A stretch of 19,377 bases of DNA from CAZEDL01 sp964585245 (GTDB lineage: Bacteria > Patescibacteriota > Patescibacteriia > Magasanikbacterales > GWA2-37-8), in the NCBI GenBank assembly GCA_964585245.1, contig CAZPCV010000026.1, positions 1 to 19,377 on the forward strand. Reading direction: 5' to 3'. Position 1 is the stretch's first letter. The number at the start of each line of letters is the position of its first letter. Below the pieces are notes generated by a model. It worked only from the letters and a program-made list of their open reading frames with translations, made no database searches and had not been told where the DNA came from. Shown in pieces: positions 6,540 through 13,080 of this stretch. The position numbers and the translations under genes were made by a program.

Positions 6540-7721
6540 ATGGTTACTCTTACTGTTAGAAAAGAACGAGTCGGCCCTATCCGCGGACGTCACCCCTGGG
6601 TATTTTCCGGAGCGCTTCAAACCATTCCCGAAGGCTTGAAAAGCGGAGATCCAGTGCTACTAGTGGATCAACAAGGGAATTTTTTGGCCACTGGCTATTT
6701 TAATTCGTATTCACAGATGGCGGTACGCCTGTGGGGATTTGAAGATGAAGAAGCGGTCGATGAAACTTTTTTTAGAAAACGCATACACGCAGCGTTAGAG
6801 TTGCGTTTGGCGTATGTGGCCAGTGAATCGACCGATAGTTACCGCCTGATACACGCCGAGAACGATTATTTGCCCGGGCTTATAGTCGATCGGTATGGCG
6901 AATATTTATCGCTTCAATGCCATACTAGTGGAATAGCCCGCTGGAAAGAACAGATCGTGGCCGCGCTGGTAGCGGAGATTAAGCCCAAGGGCATTTTTGA
7001 GCGCTCCGATGTGCGCGATCGGCAAGATGCGCAGCGTGAAACGATGACCGGGTTATTGTATGGGGAAATGCCTGATGAAATTACCATGCTCGAAAACGGC
7101 CATCGGTTTATCGTGGATGTGAAGGGTGGGCAAAAAACGGGGTTTTTTCTCGATCAACGCGATAAGCGTCAGGCTCTTATCCGTTATGTAAAGGATAAAA
7201 AAGTATTAAATTGTTTTTCGTATACCGGCGGATTTAGCGTGTATGCGCTCGCCGCGGGAGCGGAGCAAGTGACAAGTGTTGATGCCTCGGTGCCAGCACT
7301 GGAACTAGCCGAGAAAAATGTAGTCCTCAACAAGTTACCGATAGAGAAAGCAGAGTTTATCGCGGCTGATGTGAAAGAGTATTTGGCCGATCGGGAGACA
7401 GGGGAATTCGATGTCATTATTCTCGATCCACCAGCCTTTGTAAAAGATCGGCGCAAGGTAAAAGAAGGGTTGCAGGGGTATCGCAAGATCAATGAATTAG
7501 CCTTGCGAATTCTACCTAAAAACGGTATCCTGGTAACTGCATCCTGCTCGGCGCATGTGACGCTCACGGACTTTCGTTTTATGCTCAGCGAAGCGGCGGC
7601 CAGGGCCGGGCGCAGCGTACAGATTTTGGAAACATATACGCATGGTATTGATCATCCGGAAACAGTAGCGTTTACGGAAGGAGAATATTTGAAGTGTTTG
7701 TTTGCAAGGGTAAACAAATAA
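6540..7721 (+). CDS. rlmI: Class I SAM-dependent 23S rRNA (cytosine-5) methyltransferase, RlmI-like
   Basis: RlmI (YccW) methylates C1962 of 23S rRNA in E. coli using S-adenosylmethionine. The 393-residue protein has the family layout: an N-terminal PUA RNA-binding domain (about 1-75, with RGRHPWVFSGAL), a linker domain, then a Rossmann methyltransferase domain from about 185. Motifs visible are GGQKTGFFLDQRD (196-208), NCFSYTGGFSVYA (224-236), D248 for SAM ribose binding, DVIILDPPAF (291-300) and SCSAH, with C336 as the catalytic cysteine. Length matches the family (~395). The ATG at 6540 gives the canonical N-terminus; no SD is seen. Its last ~13 codons recur as a decayed copy at 8596-8635. 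Exact target base is inferred from family only. Confidence 0.9.
   Translation: MVTLTVRKERVGPIRGRHPWVFSGALQTIPEGLKSGDPVLLVDQQGNFLATGYFNSYSQMAVRLWGFEDEEAVDETFFRKRIHAALELRLAYVASESTDSYRLIHAENDYLPGLIVDRYGEYLSLQCHTSGIARWKEQIVAALVAEIKPKGIFERSDVRDRQDAQRETMTGLLYGEMPDEITMLENGHRFIVDVKGGQKTGFFLDQRDKRQALIRYVKDKKVLNCFSYTGGFSVYALAAGAEQVTSVDASVPALELAEKNVVLNKLPIEKAEFIAADVKEYLADRETGEFDVIILDPPAFVKDRRKVKEGLQGYRKINELALRILPKNGILVTASCSAHVTLTDFRFMLSEAAARAGRSVQILETYTHGIDHPETVAFTEGEYLKCLFARVNK
7673..7712 (+). repeat. rlmI 3'-end repeat, copy 1 (intact, inside rlmI)
   Basis: This segment encodes the C-terminal TEGEYLKCLFARV of RlmI. It recurs 923 bp downstream at 8596-8635, with a 22-bp perfect core (7678-7699 and 8601-8622) and a more diverged flank. 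Confidence 0.85.
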
Positions 7722-7740
7722 AAATAGAGCAAGATTAAAT

Positions 7741-8589
7741 ATGGATCATCCGCACCGAATTAATAATAATGGAGCAGAAAGCTTACTATCTCAGCTAGAC
7801 GACGAGAACCGAACGTTACTCCAAGAAATTGAAGGCTATGAAGTTTTGAGTACCAATAAATTTTTAAGAAAAAAATTAGATAAATTAGAGGAAGACAGTC
7901 GGTTTAGATTTAACAATGACGTATTTTTGAGAAGTAGTTATAATGAAGCAAATTTTCCTCGTTTTCCCGAGCATCATGATGAAGGTTTTGATAGGATAGA
8001 AGAAATTAAACAAATGCATGCGCGTCGTTTGGCTGTGTTAAAAGAGATGTTACGTAGTCCATATGAAGAAAATGTTTTGGGACATGGAGTAGCGTTAGAA
8101 GATGGAGGTATCAAAACTCTTGAAAGATCTTTAATAAAACTTCAATCACGTGTCGAGCGGGGAAAAGAAGCTGATTTTTTACCTGATTTAAGCCGGGCAC
8201 GATTAATTTGTGAGGATTTGTCTCGAGCCGAAAGCGTGGCTGTATTATTACGAAAAAAATTCCCATTTTGTTTGGCCATATTTAATAATTTTTATCAAGA
8301 AAGTGCTAGAAGTGCCAGAAAACAAGATACTTTATACCGTTCATTTACTACTGTGTGGACTTCACGTAATCACAACTCTTTCGGTGATTGTACGGATGAC
8401 TATGGAACTGAAATTCAAATACTCACAAGGCGTATGCGTGCTGTTATGGATTTAAACCATGGCCTTGATATTAGTAGAACGGCTGATTATCAAAGTCCGG
8501 AAGAAAAACAGCATATTGAACGGCTCTTTTTAGGGGCTGCTCTACTCGATGCCGAGGAGTATTTAGAATCTTTAAAAAAAGAAATGTGA
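7741..8589 (+). CDS. Divergent RelA/SpoT-domain protein (small alarmone synthetase-like)
   Basis: The C-terminal half of this 282-residue protein follows the pattern of the RelA/SpoT (p)ppGpp synthetase domain. It has a helix-turn into DLSRARLICEDLSRAESVA (D149, R152, R154; compare DLxGxRI), LYRSFTTVW (Y199, R200, S201; compare the G-YRSLH motif) and GTEIQILTRRM (E224, Q226, T229; compare the catalytic E-IQ-T motif). The ~120-residue N-terminal part is helical and unlike classic RelA domains. No HD hydrolase, TGS or ACT domain is present, as in single-domain small alarmone synthetases and toxSAS toxins. The DNA is much more AT-rich than neighbours. The ATG at 7741 is 19 bp after rlmI and has no clear SD. 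Synthetase activity is inference; loss of the canonical GYRSLH wording could mean altered chemistry. Confidence 0.65.
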   Translation: MDHPHRINNNGAESLLSQLDDENRTLLQEIEGYEVLSTNKFLRKKLDKLEEDSRFRFNNDVFLRSSYNEANFPRFPEHHDEGFDRIEEIKQMHARRLAVLKEMLRSPYEENVLGHGVALEDGGIKTLERSLIKLQSRVERGKEADFLPDLSRARLICEDLSRAESVAVLLRKKFPFCLAIFNNFYQESARSARKQDTLYRSFTTVWTSRNHNSFGDCTDDYGTEIQILTRRMRAVMDLNHGLDISRTADYQSPEEKQHIERLFLGAALLDAEEYLESLKKEM

Positions 8590-8595
8590 GTTAAA

Positions 8596-8635
8596 TACGA
8601 AAGGAGAATATTTGAAGTGTTTATTTGTGCGTGTA
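8596..8635 (+). repeat. rlmI 3'-end repeat, copy 2 (decayed remnant)
   Basis: In the rlmI reading frame this segment still reads TKGEYLKCLFVRV (from 8597), then a stop at 8639-8641, matching the RlmI C-terminus TEGEYLKCLFARV. The 22-bp core is identical to copy 1. It starts just after the stop of the RelA/SpoT-domain gene, so that gene is bracketed by two copies of the rlmI tail, as expected after insertion at the 3' end of rlmI or recombination with a homologous locus. Confidence 0.8.
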
Positions 8636-8661
8636 GTTTAGTTTTTAATGTGTTTAAATTT

Positions 8662-8973
8662 ATGAATAGAGAATGGCAAGAAGCATCTGTTACAGAAGAG
8701 CAAAAACAAAAAATTAGAGAATTTATTGCAAAAATACTTGACATGGAAAATCCAGAGGGCATCCTGGATAGTTTTAAAGATGGGTTAGATATAGATAATT
8801 TATCTCAATTAGATATTCTAGCGTTTCAAGCTGGAAATTTTCAAGTTCAAGGTTTAGCCACTTTTAATTCAGGTGAACGAGTTAATTTTACTATTGTCAC
8901 TGGTAAAGGTAGAGTTGAATTTAATTTGACTGGTGTCATAGCTCAAAATTTTTATAATCAAGTGATCTTATAA
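8662..8973 (+). CDS. Small hypothetical protein downstream of the RelA/SpoT-domain gene
   Basis: From ATG 8662 the product is 103 residues: a charged helical N-terminal half (MNREWQEASVTEEQKQKIRE...) and a strand-rich C-terminal half (QVQGLATFNSGERVNFTIVT, then GRVEFNLTGVIAQNF). I recognise no family. It is AT-rich like the preceding gene and same-stranded, with 72 bp between them, so the two may form a pair; an antitoxin or accessory role is possible but unproven. The ATG has no SD. A GTG at 8617, in frame, has a good SD (AAAGGAG, 8600-8606) with 10-nt spacing and would add 15 residues (MFICACSLVFNVFKF), but that SD and start lie in the rlmI-derived remnant. The stop overlaps the gap promoter-like TATAAT. 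Confidence 0.6.
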   Translation: MNREWQEASVTEEQKQKIREFIAKILDMENPEGILDSFKDGLDIDNLSQLDILAFQAGNFQVQGLATFNSGERVNFTIVTGKGRVEFNLTGVIAQNFYNQVIL

Positions 8974-8974
8974 T
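8969..8974 (+). promoter_or_regulatory. TATAAT -10 element directly before gap
   Basis: A perfect TATAAT overlaps the stop codon of the small gene and lies 7 nt before the gap ATG, in the string TATAATTTTTGTTATG. A transcript starting at normal distance would begin at or near the ATG, making it leaderless. There is no convincing -35 and no SD. The same string occurs before the carboxypeptidase gene (13069). Confidence 0.45.
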
Positions 8975-8981
8975 TTTTGTT

Positions 8982-9983
8982 ATGATCCATATTGCTATCA
9001 ACGGTTTCGGGCGTATTGGTCGCCAGGCCTTTAGGGCCGCGTTTGACCAAAAAAACGTCACGATTGTCGGGATCAATGATTTGACCGATACCAAGACTCT
9101 CGCGCATTTATTGATGCATGATACCGCTTATGGTACGTATGCTCACACCGTAACCTTCGACGAAAAAAATATTATTATCGAAGGGCAAAAAATTCCGGTC
9201 TCAGCCGAAAAAGACCCAAGTCAATTGCCATGGAAAACGTTGGGCGTAGACGTGGTTTTGGAGTGCACGGGCAGATTTACCGACAAAGCCGGGGCCGAAC
9301 AGCATCTCAAAGCCGGAGCCAAAAAAGTGATTGTGAGCGCCCCAGCCAAAGGCGGCGTACCCACCTATGTAATGGGGGTGAATTCAGAAGGTGTAGCGAC
9401 AGAAGAATCAACGGTAATTAACAATGCCTCATGTACCACTAATTGTATTTCGCCGGTAATGTTGGTGCTCGAGAAAAATTTTGGGATTGAAAAAGCTATG
9501 ATGACGACAGTGCATGGCTACACAGCGGATCAAAATCTGCAGGATGGCCCGCATAAAGATTTGCGTCGGGCGCGGGCGGCTGCCGAAAATATTGTGCCCA
9601 CGACTACGGGAGCCGCCATCGCTACGACCGAAGCCGTACCGAGTTTGAAAAATAAATTTGACGGTCTGGCTATTCGTGTGCCAGTGCCGAGCGTGTCGCT
9701 GTCGGATATTACGGCTGTGCTGAAAGAAAATGTTACGGTAGAACAAGTAAATCAAGCATTTATAACGGCAGCGAGCGGTGAAACGCTGAAAAATATTTTG
9801 GCAGTAACAAACGAAGAATTGGTGTCGTCAGATTTTCGCGGTAATAGCTATTCGGCAATTGTTGATCTGAAATTAACGAATGTAGTTGGAGGAAATTTGG
9901 TAAAAGTGGTGGCCTGGTATGATAATGAATATGGTTATGCGCATCGGTTGGTAGATATGGCGGAGCAGTTTGGCGGCAAGTAA
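8982..9983 (+). CDS. gap: Glyceraldehyde-3-phosphate dehydrogenase
   Basis: Catalyses NAD(P)-dependent phosphorylating oxidation of glyceraldehyde-3-phosphate to 1,3-bisphosphoglycerate in glycolysis, in the cytoplasm. The 333-residue protein has the N-terminal nucleotide-binding motif INGFGRIGRQAFRAA and INDLTD with D33, typical of NAD-preferring enzymes. It also has the active-site motif ASCTTNC with catalytic C151, H178 in TTVHGYTADQ, and the C-terminal WYDNEYGYAHRLVDM. Length is normal. The ATG is 8 bp after the preceding stop and lacks an SD; it fits leaderless translation from the overlapping TATAAT. It is the first of four lower-glycolysis genes on this strand (gap, pgk, eno, gpmI). 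Confidence 0.98.
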   Translation: MIHIAINGFGRIGRQAFRAAFDQKNVTIVGINDLTDTKTLAHLLMHDTAYGTYAHTVTFDEKNIIIEGQKIPVSAEKDPSQLPWKTLGVDVVLECTGRFTDKAGAEQHLKAGAKKVIVSAPAKGGVPTYVMGVNSEGVATEESTVINNASCTTNCISPVMLVLEKNFGIEKAMMTTVHGYTADQNLQDGPHKDLRRARAAAENIVPTTTGAAIATTEAVPSLKNKFDGLAIRVPVPSVSLSDITAVLKENVTVEQVNQAFITAASGETLKNILAVTNEELVSSDFRGNSYSAIVDLKLTNVVGGNLVKVVAWYDNEYGYAHRLVDMAEQFGGK

Positions 9984-9986
9984 TAG

Positions 9987-10012
9987 CTGCTAAGCAGATT
10001 AGGCAGAGTAAG
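9987..10012 (+). repeat. Intergenic TAAGCAGA-type repeat, copy A
   Basis: This 26-bp segment beginning CTGCTAAGCAGATTAGGCAG, three bases after the gap stop, matches 23 of 26 positions of the segment at 11621-11646 after aspS. Both are made of the octamer TAAGCAGA or variants repeated with 1-bp spacers, and both sit at a gene's 3' end. Confidence 0.75.
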
Positions 10013-10021
10013 TTTCGGTGT

Positions 10022-10059
10022 AAAAAAGTAGAAGCCTCGCCACAGTGAAGTGGGAGGCT
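10022..10059 (-). terminator. Rho-independent terminator of the minus-strand micropeptide gene
   Basis: On the minus strand the stem AGCCTC/GAGGCT, extended by CCAC/GTGG with one bulged C and the loop TTCACT, is followed by TCTACTTTTTT. The T-tract is present only in minus-strand orientation (plus-strand A-run 10022-10027). It therefore terminates the small gene at 10065-10154 and not gap. Confidence 0.8.
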
Positions 10060-10064
10060 GGGCG

Positions 10065-10154
10065 TTAAAACGGTTCGCGGGAAGCCACGAAAGCGCCGCT
10101 GATAGCGGCGACCAGCAGCATTCCTATGATCCATTTAATGAATTCTGCTTCCAC
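10065..10154 (-). CDS. Putative 29-residue single-pass membrane micropeptide
   Basis: In the 243-bp space between gap and aspS the minus strand carries a GTG-initiated frame of 29 codons plus TAA. The product begins MEAEFIKWIIGMLLVAAISG and ends AFVASREPF: one hydrophobic helix (about residues 5-24) with a charged C-terminus. Its start has a GAAAGGA SD (10168-10162) with 7-nt spacing, a feature most neighbouring core genes lack. A clear terminator lies 5 bp after the stop. A perfect TTGACA at 10220-10215 is upstream but lacks a good -10. The combination of SD, membrane helix and terminator supports a real gene. Function is unknown; such peptides include small membrane-complex subunits and type I toxin-like peptides. 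Confidence 0.6.
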   Translation of the reverse strand: MEAEFIKWIIGMLLVAAISGAFVASREPF

Positions 10155-10191
10155 GGTTTTATCCTTTCTCCCCCGTAGAAGTTTAATAGGT

Positions 10192-10220
10192 ACTTAAGAT
10201 CATTTATCTATCTTTGTCAA
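10192..10220 (-). promoter_or_regulatory. Possible promoter for the micropeptide gene
   Basis: A consensus TTGACA is present on the minus strand (10220-10215), just ahead of the aspS start on the other strand. At 17-nt spacing the -10 would be TTAAGT (10197-10192), a poor match, so the call is weak. Confidence 0.3.
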
Positions 10221-10226
10221 GCTATT

Positions 10227-11627
10227 ATGACACGTTTTCTGGCGATTGAAACAGTTTCTCAGATTGGGCAAGAAGTAATTTTAAAAGGGTGGATCAACGC
10301 TCGTCGCAACATGGGCAAAATCGTCTTCTTAGATTTGCGTGATCGTAGCGGTATCGTGCAGCTTGTTGGCGTGCCACAAGAAGTAGACGCCGCCTCGCTC
10401 GAAAAATTGACTTCGGTGCGCCCAGAATGGGTGATCGAAATTCGCGGGTTGGTAAAAGAGCGCGGAGAAAAACAGAAGAATCCAGAAATGCCGACCGGGA
10501 CGATTGAAGTATTGATAAAAGAATTAAAAGTATTAAACACGGCCGAAACGCCACCATTTGAAATTGATAAAGACACTAAAGTAATTACGGAAGAATTACG
10601 TTTGAAATATAGATATCTTGATCTCCGAAGCGAACGCATGCAGCGTAATATTCGCACCCGCGATAAAATCATTAGTTTTTTCCGCGAGTACATGCACCGC
10701 AATGATTTTGTGGAAATCGAGACACCGATTCTTATGAAAGGCACCCCCGAAGGATCGCGCGAATATATTGTGCCGTCTCGTCTGCACAACGGAAAATTTT
10801 ATGTGCTACCGCAATCACCGCAACAATTTAAGCAGCTCTGCATGGTGGCCGGTTTTGAGCGCTATTTCCAAATTGCCCGTTGTTTCCGCGACGAAGATCA
10901 GCGTGGTGATCGCCAGCCCGAATTTACACAGCTGGATTTTGAAATGTCGTTCGTGACGCAGGAAGATATTTTGGCCTATACCGAAGCGATGTTTATCGAA
11001 CTGGTGAAGCAGGTAGCGCCAGAAAAAAAGATCACGACGCTCCCGTTCCCGCGCTTGACCTATCAGGAATGTATAGATACCTATGGCACGGACAAGCCAG
11101 ATTTGCGTCAGGATAAAAATGACCCGAATGAATTTGCCTTTGCCTGGATTTTGGATTTTCCAATGTTCGAGAAAGATGAAGAGGGGAATATCGCAGCCAA
11201 GCATCATCCGTTTTGTTCGATCAAAGACGAAGACCGGGAGAAATTTATGGCCGGCGAGGATTTGATGAGTATTCGGGCCAATGCGTATGATTTAGTATTG
11301 AATGGGTATGAGCTTAGCTCGGGCAGTATCCGTATCCACGAACGCGAATTGCAAAAAAAGATTTTTGATCTTCTCAAAATTAGCGAAGCCGAGCAACAGG
11401 AGCGCTTCGGTCATATGCTCGAAGCTTTCACATTCGGTGCGCCGCCCCATGGCGGGTTTGCGCCAGGTATTGATCGCATTGCCATGCTAATGTGCAACGA
11501 GCCAAATATTCGCGAAGTGATTGCCTTCCCCAAAACTGGCGATGCGCGGGATCTGATGATGGGTGCGCCCACCGTTTTACCCGAAAAAAGTTTGAAAGAA
11601 GTACATATACAAAGTACTAACTGCTAA
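10227..11627 (+). CDS. aspS: Aspartyl-tRNA synthetase, bacterial type lacking the GAD domain
   Basis: Charges tRNA-Asp (possibly also tRNA-Asn) with aspartate. The 466-residue protein has the N-terminal OB-fold anticodon-binding domain (about 1-105), then the class II core: bacterial-type motifs GTPEGSREYIVPSR (172-185), YVLPQSPQQFKQL, motif 2 with FRDEDQRGDRQPEFTQLD (220-237) and motif 3 GGFAPGIDRIAMLM (409-422). Bacterial AspRS is usually ~590 residues because a GAD domain of over 100 residues sits between YGxDKPDLR and FAWxxDFPMFE. Here only about 10 residues separate these motifs (294-303), so GAD is absent. The last four codons (STNC) come from an intergenic repeat. No SD precedes ATG 10227. 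Confidence 0.95.
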   Translation: MTRFLAIETVSQIGQEVILKGWINARRNMGKIVFLDLRDRSGIVQLVGVPQEVDAASLEKLTSVRPEWVIEIRGLVKERGEKQKNPEMPTGTIEVLIKELKVLNTAETPPFEIDKDTKVITEELRLKYRYLDLRSERMQRNIRTRDKIISFFREYMHRNDFVEIETPILMKGTPEGSREYIVPSRLHNGKFYVLPQSPQQFKQLCMVAGFERYFQIARCFRDEDQRGDRQPEFTQLDFEMSFVTQEDILAYTEAMFIELVKQVAPEKKITTLPFPRLTYQECIDTYGTDKPDLRQDKNDPNEFAFAWILDFPMFEKDEEGNIAAKHHPFCSIKDEDREKFMAGEDLMSIRANAYDLVLNGYELSSGSIRIHERELQKKIFDLLKISEAEQQERFGHMLEAFTFGAPPHGGFAPGIDRIAMLMCNEPNIREVIAFPKTGDARDLMMGAPTVLPEKSLKEVHIQSTNC

Positions 11628-11698
11628 GCAGAGTAAGCAGATTAAGTACGAAAATCAGTGATTCAATTACTGCCTAGTAGTTACTCTGCTTAGTACTT
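11611..11698. repeat. TAAGCAGA-type repeat, copies B and inverted C, forming a hairpin
   Basis: Copy B (11621-11646) overlaps the aspS stop codon. A partial inverted copy C lies before scpA. CTAAGCAGAGTAA (11624-11636) is perfectly complementary to TTACTCTGCTTAG (11681-11693), and AAGTA/TACTT outside can add pairs past a 7-nt bulge. The 44-nt loop and weak T content argue against a simple terminator. It fills almost the whole 90-bp aspS-scpA spacer. Confidence 0.75.
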
Positions 11699-11717
11699 AT
11701 TATTGCTTCACCCCAGT

Positions 11718-12413
11718 ATGTCTTCAATGGTAAAGATCGCCCAGTTTGAAGGGCCGCTAGAGCTCTTACTCAAATTGGTGACCGAAGAAAATCTGCCACT
11801 AACTGATATTTCGTTGACCGAAATCACTGAGAATTTTTTGGCAGAAATGAAAAAAATGGATGATACCTCCGAAGGTATGGCGGATTTTTTGGTGTTGGCC
11901 AGCCGTTTGTTATATCTAAAATCGCGGATTCTTTTGCCGTTTTTATATCCGGCCGAAGAAGATGGGGGTCCGGGGCTGGTGGATCAATTGAAAATGTATA
12001 AGCGGTATGTAGATGCCAGCGAATTAATTCGCGATCGGTGGAGCGAGATAGCCAAATGTTACGGACGCGCCGAGCCTACCAAGATAGCGTCTACGGAAGT
12101 GGTTTTCCCCGTTAAAACTGATCCCGGTTCGTTGCACAAGAGTATGCTTACCGTGCTAAAACGCTGGAAACCGTTTCCGAAGCTGCCCCAGCTATCAATC
12201 GATAAAAATTTATCAGTCAAAGAAACTATTAATTCAATCGTAGAGCGCCTAAAGGAACTTAAACGTTTTGAGTTTAGCCGCCTTGTCGGCGAGCGTCCGC
12301 AGAAAACCGAGATTATAGTGCATTTTTTGGCTCTGCTCGAGCTGTGTAAACGTCAGCATATTACCGTTACCCAGACTGGCACATTTGCCGATTTGTTATT
12401 GGAACGGGTATAA
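11718..12413 (+). CDS. scpA: Segregation and condensation protein A (kleisin)
   Basis: ScpA is the kleisin that bridges SMC heads in the bacterial condensin and binds ScpB; it acts on the nucleoid in chromosome compaction and segregation. The 231-residue protein starts MSSMVKIAQFEGPLELLLKL, the family's signature (FEGPLDLLL-like). It continues with the N-terminal helices (LPLTDISLTEITENFLAEM, MADFLVLASRLLYLKSRILL). It ends in a small winged-helix region (KTEIIVHFLALLELCKRQHI), with FADLLLERV at the C-terminus. Length is normal to slightly short. ATG 11718 was chosen; a TTG at 11703 and ATG at 11727 are alternatives. There is no SD. scpB follows after 87 bp, as commonly found. Confidence 0.95.
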   Translation: MSSMVKIAQFEGPLELLLKLVTEENLPLTDISLTEITENFLAEMKKMDDTSEGMADFLVLASRLLYLKSRILLPFLYPAEEDGGPGLVDQLKMYKRYVDASELIRDRWSEIAKCYGRAEPTKIASTEVVFPVKTDPGSLHKSMLTVLKRWKPFPKLPQLSIDKNLSVKETINSIVERLKELKRFEFSRLVGERPQKTEIIVHFLALLELCKRQHITVTQTGTFADLLLERV

Positions 12414-12421
12414 TAATTAGT

Positions 12422-12454
12422 CTTACCACCTGCGCCAAGGCTTCGGTGGGTAAG
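12422..12454 (+). other. Hairpin between scpA and scpB
   Basis: CTTACC (12422-12427) pairs with GGTAAG (12449-12454), and ACC (12428-12430) with GGT (12445-12447), with a bulged G and a 14-nt loop. No T-tract follows, so it is not an obvious terminator; an RNA processing or attenuation role is only a possibility. Confidence 0.4.
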
Positions 12455-12500
12455 TTGAGCTGAATAGATTCTCTTGGCTACACTTTCGTAATTAATCGAT

Positions 12501-13073
12501 ATGGTTTCAACTTTAATCCCGGCTCTCGAAGCGATCCTATTGGTGGTGGCCCAACCGTTATCCGTGGGCCAGCTTAGCCGTGCGCTAGGAGCGCCCGAAA
12601 AAGAAGTGAAAGAAGCGCTGGAAGGGCTAGCTACTCGATATACGCCAGACCAGTCGGGGCTCATGCTCATGAACAACGGCACGGACTATCAATTAATCAC
12701 GCGTCCGGAACATCAGGAATTGGTAGAGCGTTTTCTCAAAAGCGAAGTTACCGGAGAGTTGACTCGCCCACAATTAGAGACGTTAACGGTTATTTCGTAT
12801 TGTGGGCCTGTAACCCGGCCGGAAATCGAGCAGCTGCGTGGCGTTAATTGTTCGGTAATTTTACGCAATTTGCTTTTGCGCGGATTGATTCAGGAAGTGA
12901 CCGAAGAGATGAGTTTGCTCCCTAAGTATAGCGTGACAATTGATTATTTACGTCATATTGGCCTCTCGAGCGTGACGGAGTTGCCCGAATATGCCGAGCT
13001 GCATAATCATGAATTTTTAGCACCGGTCTTAAATCCGGCAGCTAAAGAAGGAGGAGTTGTTCCGGCAGTATAA
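12501..13073 (+). CDS. scpB: Segregation and condensation protein B
   Basis: ScpB dimers bind ScpA in the SMC-ScpAB condensin. The 190-residue protein shows two winged-helix domains: an N-terminal one (ALEAILLVVAQPLSVGQLSR, ALGAPEKEVKEALEGLATRY) and a second containing the characteristic LETLTVISYCGPVTRPEIEQLRG, followed by NLLLRGLIQEV, split here across adjoining blocks. The Val-Ile-Ser-Tyr-x-x-Pro-Val-Thr-like stretch (here Cys-Gly-Pro) is typical of ScpB. Length is normal. ATG 12501 gives the conserved start; there is no SD (the preceding bases are ATTAATCGAT). Its stop codon overlaps the TATAAT before the next gene. Confidence 0.95.
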   Translation: MVSTLIPALEAILLVVAQPLSVGQLSRALGAPEKEVKEALEGLATRYTPDQSGLMLMNNGTDYQLITRPEHQELVERFLKSEVTGELTRPQLETLTVISYCGPVTRPEIEQLRGVNCSVILRNLLLRGLIQEVTEEMSLLPKYSVTIDYLRHIGLSSVTELPEYAELHNHEFLAPVLNPAAKEGGVVPAV

Positions 13074-13074
13074 T
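13069..13074 (+). promoter_or_regulatory. TATAAT -10 element directly before the carboxypeptidase gene
   Basis: TATAAT overlaps the scpB stop and lies 6 nt before ATG 13081 in the string TATAATTTTTGTATG, nearly identical to that before gap. It has no good -35. It suggests a leaderless transcript. Confidence 0.45.
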
Positions 13075-13080
13075 TTTTGT

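Noticed and set aside
10022..10059. Terminator of gap
   Set aside because: The hairpin is followed by GGGCGTT on the plus strand; the T-tract exists only on the minus strand, so it belongs to the micropeptide gene.
11624..11693. Riboswitch or T-box ahead of scpA
   Set aside because: The stem is explained by inverted copies of the TAAGCAGA repeat and there is no conserved riboswitch core, T-box or terminator.
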